From the NCBI GenBank assembly GCA_947174415.1, contig CAMWIW010000012.1, positions 1-52,165 on the forward strand: a stretch of 52,165 bases of DNA. Reading direction: 5' to 3'. This document shows, piece by piece, positions 46,483-52,165 of the stretch. The notes under the pieces were generated by a model. The model saw only the letters and a program-made list of their open reading frames with translations. It was not told where the DNA came from and did not search any database. The stretch comes from an uncultured Clostridia bacterium. Its GTDB lineage: Bacteria; Bacillota; Clostridia; Christensenellales; Borkfalkiaceae. A program made the translations under genes and the position numbers. The stretch's first letter is position 1. Every line of letters starts with the position of its first letter.

Positions 46483-48975
46483 TTAGTCGGATTTCTTACG
46501 GGATTTTTTAGAAGTCTTGATAACTTCGTCTACGTCGCCGTTATTTTTGGGTTTGATTACGAGAAGTAATATTATGCCTATGAGCGACGCACCCGCAATG
46601 CAGAGAAGAATTATGGAAGTTACGTTGTCCTGTACCCAAGTATCCTCGCCCTTAATGGGGTCAACCTTGGGAGCTGCCGCAACTACCATACATTGGGTTA
46701 CGGGTTCAGCCGTTTCGGAACTGCTTGCCTCGCATTTTATAAGATAGAATGCGTTATCGGTCTGCGGGGTGAAGGTGAGCGAGCTTCCGTTCCAACCGTA
46801 TTCGTTGAATTTCTCGTAGTCCGCAGTGCCTTCTTTAAGCTCGGAGGTGGGGCGTATTCTCGTGAAATATCTTCTGTATTCCTGTAACAGGGTATCCTTC
46901 TGCGCGCTGAACTCTTCGTAAGTCATAGCCTTGCCGTCGTTGTCCTTTGCCCAAAGGTCGTTCTGGAACTCGTAAAGGGAATAAACGGTTTTAACGGATA
47001 CGCCGTTGATTTCGAAGCTGTCGGGAGTAAAGCTACTGCCTACGTATGCGGTAGACTGGTCGTCGGGGTCTTCAATTGAAATTTCAGACTCTTCAACGGT
47101 GAACTCGAACCAAGGCAGATACTTCCTCATACCTTCGTATTCGCTGTCCTTCTCCTGCTTGTACATATTCCAAATTTCGCTTGCTTCCAACTCGGTTTCT
47201 TCGTGTTCATCGTCGAAGTAAAGCATATTGTTGCCCGCAGCGTCCTTTGCGTAAACCGTGAAAACGTATTTGCCCGCTTTCGTAAGATTTATCGAAAGTC
47301 CGTTCGCGCTCTTGCCCGTGGACTGTTGCTGTGAGCCGTTATTATAATATATTGAAAAAGTTAAATCGGAATAAGGCGTTGCGTCGGTATTGAAAAGATT
47401 TTCAACCGAAGGAAGATAGAAGTAGTTTTTGCTACCCGCTTTCAAGTCCTTTGCCGCTTCCGCTACCGCGTTTTTATAATTTTCAACAGCCGTTGCCCAC
47501 GCAGTGCTGTTATCGGGGTTGCTCGTTTTATTTTCAACGTCCGTATAAGCGTAAGACAAGCCTTGCTCGTCGGAGGCAACCGCAATATAAGTTTTGGTTG
47601 CATCGCCGTTTAACTTGATAAGATAATTGGAATCGACGTACCAATCCAAATAAACGTAGGTCGTTTGCCCGCCCGTTGAAGTGGTATCGGTGAGTTTAAG
47701 AACGACTTTAACCGCCGCCTTAACTTTGAAGTTCTCGTTATATACGCTCCCGTAATCGTTTGAATCGGGTCTGTAATGAATACTGCTGGGGAAAATATAT
47801 TGGTCGTCAGAATCCGAAACGGTTCTGAAATCGCCGCCGTTCTCCTTGTATTCGGGAACGTTGCCGTTCGCGTCAGCCGCGGTCAACATATAGTACGAAG
47901 TAATTAAGCTGGGCGAGGACGTGATTACGTCTATAACCGTATAATCAAAAGTAATTTCGCCGTTATATTTAATGAAAGGAACTGCTTTATCGAGGCAAAC
48001 TACGGGAGGCGTATCGTCGTTGATATTGCCCCTTGTGATAGCTGCGCTGTGGTCGGTTACGCCCGAAAGCTCGAAGCTTTGGTTGTTGAGCGAATAAAGG
48101 GTCATAAAGCCGTAGCCGTGAGATTCGGGGTTCTCCTCGTCCTCTTCCGCAAACAGAGCTTTAAACGAAAGGGGCGTTACGGGTGCTGTAGTCGATGAAG
48201 AGTTCTTGGAATAGGTCTTGCCTATATTTTCGAAAGTGCCCGTAAGAGTATTCGTACCGTCTGCAATTTTAACCGTATAATTGCCGCTTTTGTCGCCGTC
48301 GAATTTAATGGTTATATGGTCGTTTCCAACCGTACCGAGGGAATTGCCGTCCGCTGCAATTCTGTCCAAAACGGCGTCCAAATCTTTTTCTGACGCGTCC
48401 TTGGTTGCAACGTAAACTTCGAGGTCGTTACCGGCGGTCTTTTCGAATACGATATAGTTCGTGGTTTTGCCGTCTTTGGTTTCGGAGTACTGTTGGCTTT
48501 CGAAAGTTATTACGAACTTTTCGAATTGAAGGTTGCCGCCGTCGTTGTTTTGGTCGGCAAAGCCTATTTCCATATTGAACCAACCCTCGCGCATATCGAA
48601 GTTGATTGCCTTCTCTTCTGTTTCGCCTTCGTCCTCTCCGTCTTCGTTATCCGAAGTTACCGAATTGTCGGCTATATTTTCATACCACTTGAAAGCAAGG
48701 TTCTTTTTGTAGTTAACCGCGTCGTCGTCATCTTCGAAGACGAACATAACGAAGTCTTTTGCATCGTCGCCCTCACCCTCTTCGTGTGCCCATATGGGAG
48801 CGTTGGAGTTGGAAGCGTCCTTAAATATGCTTAACCCGCCCGACGAGCTTACGGAAACGGTGCGGTCGGCACGGGCTAACGTTATGCCCAAAAACGCGCC
48901 TACAGCAATAAGGAAGCTGAGTGCAAACGCAATAATTAAACTGAATTTTAATTTTATGGAATTATTCGATTTCAT
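46483..48975 (-). CDS. Large secreted, membrane-anchored protein of unknown function
   Basis: An 830-residue protein. The N-terminal signal sequence (hydrophobic about 10-34, ending LARA) is followed by an acidic, Ser/Thr/Asp-rich region of about 750 residues. The C-terminus has one membrane segment (SIILLCIAGASLIGIILLLV) and a lysine-rich cytoplasmic tail. There is no LPXTG. Ig-like or bacterial-adhesin-like strands may be present (GKYVFTVYAKDAAGNN). I recognise no enzyme motif. It is monocistronic, with a terminator. A role at the cell surface is inferred from topology only. Confidence 0.85.
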   Translation of the reverse strand: MKSNNSIKLKFSLIIAFALSFLIAVGAFLGITLARADRTVSVSSSGGLSIFKDASNSNAPIWAHEEGEGDDAKDFVMFVFEDDDDAVNYKKNLAFKWYENIADNSVTSDNEDGEDEGETEEKAINFDMREGWFNMEIGFADQNNDGGNLQFEKFVITFESQQYSETKDGKTTNYIVFEKTAGNDLEVYVATKDASEKDLDAVLDRIAADGNSLGTVGNDHITIKFDGDKSGNYTVKIADGTNTLTGTFENIGKTYSKNSSSTTAPVTPLSFKALFAEEDEENPESHGYGFMTLYSLNNQSFELSGVTDHSAAITRGNINDDTPPVVCLDKAVPFIKYNGEITFDYTVIDVITSSPSLITSYYMLTAADANGNVPEYKENGGDFRTVSDSDDQYIFPSSIHYRPDSNDYGSVYNENFKVKAAVKVVLKLTDTTSTGGQTTYVYLDWYVDSNYLIKLNGDATKTYIAVASDEQGLSYAYTDVENKTSNPDNSTAWATAVENYKNAVAEAAKDLKAGSKNYFYLPSVENLFNTDATPYSDLTFSIYYNNGSQQQSTGKSANGLSINLTKAGKYVFTVYAKDAAGNNMLYFDDEHEETELEASEIWNMYKQEKDSEYEGMRKYLPWFEFTVEESEISIEDPDDQSTAYVGSSFTPDSFEINGVSVKTVYSLYEFQNDLWAKDNDGKAMTYEEFSAQKDTLLQEYRRYFTRIRPTSELKEGTADYEKFNEYGWNGSSLTFTPQTDNAFYLIKCEASSSETAEPVTQCMVVAAAPKVDPIKGEDTWVQDNVTSIILLCIAGASLIGIILLLVIKPKNNGDVDEVIKTSKKSRKKSD

Positions 48976-49102
48976 AATCTATAACCACTTTCGAATTTGT
49001 TTTTAGTTGTACTTGTCTATTTTACACTATTATTTAAGGGGTGTCAAACAGTTTTCGTTGCGTTGGGAATATAAACAAATAATTTTTTGTTACGGAAATA
49101 AC

Positions 49103-49131
49103 TTTACTTTACGTCTTTTTTATGTTAAAAT
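49103..49131 (+). promoter_or_regulatory. Promoter of the lysine biosynthesis operon
   Basis: TTTACT (49103-49108) and TAAAAT (49126-49131) are spaced 17 bases apart; the transcript would begin just before the riboswitch. Confidence 0.6.
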
Positions 49132-49138
49132 TTCCTTG

Positions 49139-49363
49139 CATTTAGAGGAGCGGACGGCATTATTAGCCGCGGCAAAGGAATTGAAAAGGCAATTCCGCTT
49201 ATAAAGCCGCGTTGAAAGGGCACTTCCGCCGAGGTGCGGCAAACCCTTTTAGCCGCGTCGGGCGCACGGGCTAATACCTTTGCGACTGTCACTTGAAGTG
49301 TTGCGCTAATTGCCGTTTTGATTTCTGCAAGACAGTGCAACGCGCTGTCTTTTTATTTTTTTT
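49139..49363 (+). promoter_or_regulatory. Lysine riboswitch (L box) with terminator
   Basis: The leader carries the L-box landmarks in order: AGAGGAGCG (49144-49152), GAAAGGG, CGCCGAGG, a GGGCGCACGGGCTAATA block, and GACTGTCAC (49284-49292). A terminator AGACAGTGC-aac-GCGCTGTCT (49330-49350) with a long T tract follows, 10 bases before the asd ribosome binding site region ends. ACTGTC at 49285-49290 can pair with GACAGT at 49331-49336 as an antiterminator. Lysine binding should stop transcription of asd-dapA-dapB. This accounts for most of the 398-base gap before asd. Confidence 0.92.
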
Positions 49364-49373
49364 GGAGTACGCA

Positions 49374-50450
49374 ATGAAAAAGTTTAAAGTTGGAATTATA
49401 GGCGCAACGGGAATGGTCGGGCAACGGTTTTTGTTATTGCTTGAAAACCACCCTTGGTTCGAGGTGAAATGCCTTGCCGCTTCCGCAAATTCTGCGGGTA
49501 AAAAGTACAAGGACGCGTTGAAAAAGTGGCATTTATCGACGCCGATGCCCAAAAAATACGCGGAATTAACGGTTTACGACGCCGCCGCGGACAGGGAAAA
49601 AATCGCGAAAGAAGTCGATTTCTGTTTCTGCGCGGTAAATATGAAAAAGGACGATTTAAAAGAGCTCGAATATTCTTACGCAAAGCTCGAATGTCCCATT
49701 GTTTCCAACAATTCGGCACACCGCGCAACGGGCGACGTGCCTATGATTATTCCCGAAATTAACGCCGAACACATTGAAATTATTGCGGCGCAAAGAAAGC
49801 GTTTGGGCACTAAGCGCGGCTTTATCGCTGTCAAAAGCAACTGCTCGTTGCAGTCCTACGTACCCCTCTTGCACCCTCTGAAAAGGTTCGGTATCAAAGA
49901 AGTTGCCGTTTGCACCTATCAGGCTATTTCGGGCGCAGGCAAGACTTTTGAGACTATGCCCGAAATTTGCGACAATATAATCCCCTACATCGGCGGCGAG
50001 GAAGAAAAAAGCGAGCAAGAGCCCCTTAAAATATGGGGCGAAATAAAGGGCGGCGAAATCGTGCCCGCCTCCTCCCCCAAGATTACGGCGCAGTGTCTCA
50101 GAGTTCCCGTATCGGACGGACACACGGCGGCTTGCTTCGTCAAGTTCGAAAACAAGCCCGCAAAAGCAGAAATCATAAAGGCGTGGAAAGAGTTTTCGGG
50201 CGAACCGCAAAAGCTTGCCCTACCCTCCGCACCCAAACAGTTTTTGCACTATTTCGAAGAGGATAACCGTCCCCAACCCCATCTTGACAGAAACTTAGAG
50301 GGCGGTATGGCAGTTTCGGCAGGCAGGCTGAGAGAGGATAATTTGTACGATTATAAGTTTATAGGCTTTTCGCACAATACCCTTCGCGGCGCGGCAGGCG
50401 GCGCGGTGCTTTTAGCCGAACTTCTTGCCGCAAAAGGTTACTTCGACTGA
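49374..50450 (+). CDS. asd: Aspartate-semialdehyde dehydrogenase, archaeal/fungal type
   Basis: A 358-residue NADPH-dependent enzyme making aspartate semialdehyde for lysine, threonine and methionine. The Rossmann start is KVGIIGATGMVGQRFLLLLE; NNSAHRATGDVPMIIPEIN, the catalytic Cys in VKSNCSLQSYVPLLHPL, and TYQAISGAGK follow. This is the branch found in archaea, fungi and some Clostridia rather than the classical bacterial form. GGAG lies eight bases before the ATG, directly after the riboswitch terminator. First gene of the operon. Confidence 0.94.
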   Translation: MKKFKVGIIGATGMVGQRFLLLLENHPWFEVKCLAASANSAGKKYKDALKKWHLSTPMPKKYAELTVYDAAADREKIAKEVDFCFCAVNMKKDDLKELEYSYAKLECPIVSNNSAHRATGDVPMIIPEINAEHIEIIAAQRKRLGTKRGFIAVKSNCSLQSYVPLLHPLKRFGIKEVAVCTYQAISGAGKTFETMPEICDNIIPYIGGEEEKSEQEPLKIWGEIKGGEIVPASSPKITAQCLRVPVSDGHTAACFVKFENKPAKAEIIKAWKEFSGEPQKLALPSAPKQFLHYFEEDNRPQPHLDRNLEGGMAVSAGRLREDNLYDYKFIGFSHNTLRGAAGGAVLLAELLAAKGYFD

Positions 50451-50503
50451 ATGTAACTTTTGATAACACGAAAGATTAGAATGTTTACAGAGGTATTTTG
50501 ATT

Positions 50504-51388
50504 ATGACAGGCTTTTGCAACGGAATAATTACCGCAATGATAACTCCTTTCACGAAAGACGGCGTTAATTTCGAAGAATTCGGCAAAATGATAGAGTTCC
50601 AGATTGACGGCGGCGCGGACGGACTTGTTATTTTAGGCACTACGGGCGAGCCCGCAACCATGACCGAGGACGAAAAGACCGAAACTATTAAATACGCGGT
50701 TAAAAAAGCCGCGGGAAGAATAAAAATTATCGTTGGCACGGGCAGCAACGATACCGCAAAAGCCGTTGCGGCAACCGTGCGCGCCGAAAAGCTTGGAGCG
50801 GACGGCGTGCTTGCAGTAACACCCTACTACAACAAGTGCACGCAAAAAGGGCTTTACGAATACTACAAGGCGATTTGCAGTGCCGTTAAAATTCCCGTTA
50901 TCGCGTACAACGTGCCCTCGCGCACGGCGGTGAACATTCTGCCTGAAACCGTTGAAAAGCTTGCGGATATCCCGAATATGGCGGGCATAAAAGAGGCAAG
51001 CGGAAATATGGCGCAGGTGTGCGAAACGATAAGGCGCATACGCGGAAAGATGGATTTGTACTCGGGCGAGGACTTTCTTAATTTGCCTATGCTTGCCGTC
51101 GGCGGGGCGGGACTTATATCGGTAACGTCGAATATCGCGCCCGCGCTTGTGAAGAAAATGTATAACCTTGTCAAAGAAAATAAGTTGGACGAGGCGAACG
51201 CCGTTCAGGACTACCTCCTCCCCTTGGAAGACGCTTGCTTCTTGGAAGTGAACCCTATTCCCGTGAAAGCGGCTTACAATATGATAGGCTTTAACGCGGG
51301 CGTTCCCCGCTCGCCTCTGACTGAACTCGAGGACAAAAACAAAGAAATTTTATTGAGAGAAATCGAAAGGGTCGGACTTAAAATATGA
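50504..51388 (+). CDS. dapA: 4-hydroxy-tetrahydrodipicolinate synthase
   Basis: A 294-residue TIM-barrel lyase that condenses pyruvate with aspartate semialdehyde. GIITAMITPFTKDGVNFEEF, LGTTGEPATMTEDEK, TPYYNKCTQKGLYEYYKAI, YNVPSRTAVN and the Schiff-base lysine in AGIKEASGN are present. The ATG at 50504 (AGAGGT upstream) is preferred over a TTG two codons earlier. It overlaps dapB by four bases (ATGA). Confidence 0.96.
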   Translation: MTGFCNGIITAMITPFTKDGVNFEEFGKMIEFQIDGGADGLVILGTTGEPATMTEDEKTETIKYAVKKAAGRIKIIVGTGSNDTAKAVAATVRAEKLGADGVLAVTPYYNKCTQKGLYEYYKAICSAVKIPVIAYNVPSRTAVNILPETVEKLADIPNMAGIKEASGNMAQVCETIRRIRGKMDLYSGEDFLNLPMLAVGGAGLISVTSNIAPALVKKMYNLVKENKLDEANAVQDYLLPLEDACFLEVNPIPVKAAYNMIGFNAGVPRSPLTELEDKNKEILLREIERVGLKI

Positions 51389-52131
51389 ACGTTTTAATTT
51401 GCGGCATAAACGGTAAAATGGGAGCAAACCTCGTTGAGCTTTTGCAAAACGACGTCGAGCTTAAAGTCGTTTGCGGCGTTGATAGAAATTGCGACGGACA
51501 GAGCGTGCCCGTATACGACGATTTTGCGAAGGTAAACGAAAAAGTTGACGTAATTATAGACTTTTCCTCACCCGCGGTTTTAAAGGGCGAGCTTGGTTGG
51601 GCGGTTAAAAACGGTTGCTCCGTAGTGCTTGCAACGACGGGATATTCCGCCGAAGATTTGCGCCTTATAGACGAAACGGCGAAAAAGATTGCCGTTTTCA
51701 AAACGGGTAATTTTTCTTTGGGAATTAACCTTTTGGTTAAGCTCGTTAAAAAAGCCGCCCAAACGCTTGGCGAGGGGTTCGATATAGAGATAATCGAAAA
51801 GCACCACAACCAAAAGGTTGACGCGCCTTCGGGCACGGCGTTGATGCTTGCGGAAAGCGCGAACTCTGCTTTCGATAACGGCAAGCCCGTTTTAAACGGC
51901 AGAGAGGGCATTGTCGGCAAGCGCGGAAACGAGATAGGTATTCACGCCGTACGCGGCGGGACAATCGTCGGCGAGCACGAGGTTTTGTTTGCGGGCGAGG
52001 ACGAAATTATAGCCCTCTCCCACTCGGCGCGCTCCAAGCGGGTGTTTGCGGTTGGCGCGATACGCGCCGCGAAGTGGCTTGCAGGCAAGCCTGCGGGCAA
52101 GTACGATATGAACGACGTTTTGGAAATATAA
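51385..52131 (+). CDS. dapB: 4-hydroxy-tetrahydrodipicolinate reductase
   Basis: A 248-residue NAD(P)H-dependent reductase, the next step of lysine synthesis. VLICGINGKMGANLVELLQN is the nucleotide-binding start. DFSSPAVL, TTGYSAEDL and the catalytic EKHHNQKVDAPSGTALML are family signatures. It is complete within the window. The 34 bases after it hold nothing recognisable. Confidence 0.96.
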   Translation: MNVLICGINGKMGANLVELLQNDVELKVVCGVDRNCDGQSVPVYDDFAKVNEKVDVIIDFSSPAVLKGELGWAVKNGCSVVLATTGYSAEDLRLIDETAKKIAVFKTGNFSLGINLLVKLVKKAAQTLGEGFDIEIIEKHHNQKVDAPSGTALMLAESANSAFDNGKPVLNGREGIVGKRGNEIGIHAVRGGTIVGEHEVLFAGEDEIIALSHSARSKRVFAVGAIRAAKWLAGKPAGKYDMNDVLEI

Positions 52132-52165
52132 TTTAATAAATAAAAGCGGCACGCGGTTACAACCG

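Noticed and set aside
49656-50210. 184-codon open frame opposite asd
   Set aside because: Antisense to a conserved enzyme, no ribosome binding site.

Overview
The window reads as chromosomal DNA of a Gram-positive anaerobe of the Bacillota, most likely class Clostridia. The reasons are the gene string yqfC-yqfD-phoH-pgpH-ybeY-era-yqzL-recO, a SpoIIA/Rsb-type sigma-factor operon, pyruvate phosphate dikinase, FeoA/FeoB, a lysine riboswitch ahead of asd-dapA-dapB, and strong AGGAGG-type ribosome binding sites. No rRNA, tRNA, CRISPR array or transposase was recognised. I cannot assign a genus. Most genes are on the minus strand.

Layout. 1-2.95 kb: iron-type alcohol dehydrogenase and a cardiolipin synthase. 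2.96-5.05 kb: a small accessory patch (HNH protein, HTH regulator, DUF4238 protein). 5.05-7.3 kb: beta-carbonic anhydrase and a D-aminoacylase-like amidohydrolase. 7.4-10.7 kb: an AT-rich insertion carrying a single large SF1 helicase with a C-terminal nuclease domain. It is flanked by two diverged copies of the ppdK 3' end plus its terminator. 10.7-13.3 kb: ppdK. 13.46-13.57 kb: a candidate small RNA with a near-consensus promoter. 13.6-19.3 kb: the tightly overlapping yqfC-to-recO operon. 19.5-22.2 kb: a MinD-like ATPase with a degenerate P-loop, an S41 protease and a PucR-type HTH protein. 22.6-24.2 kb: an unknown polytopic membrane protein. 24.3-26.1 kb: a partner-switching sigma-factor operon in unusual order. 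26.1-28.9 kb: RluA-type synthase, FeoB and FeoA.

28.9-40 kb: core genes (ileS, tsaD, prfB, secA) interleaved with three copies of the same divergent two-gene module. Each copy pairs a small XRE-type regulator with an 88-94-residue cysteine protein (C-x2-C-x20-23-C-x18-19-C-[ED]-x-W plus a C-terminal helix). In all three copies the promoter of the cysteine gene has a palindrome filling the 17-bp gap between its -35 and -10 boxes. The palindrome sequence differs in each copy. This is the best candidate in the window for an undescribed system.

40-46.4 kb: adenine deaminase with an NCS2 purine permease, then an ArsR/SmtB-type sensor with a Zn/Cd-type P1B ATPase. 46.5-49 kb: a large secreted, membrane-anchored protein of unknown function. 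49.1-52.1 kb: the lysine-riboswitch-controlled asd-dapA-dapB operon.

Other unexplained signals are a two-copy intergenic structured repeat of about 125 bp (35.5 and 43.5 kb), several start codons placed 6-7 nt after a -10 box with no ribosome binding site (candidate leaderless mRNAs), and a FeoB that has lost its NxxD nucleotide-specificity motif.
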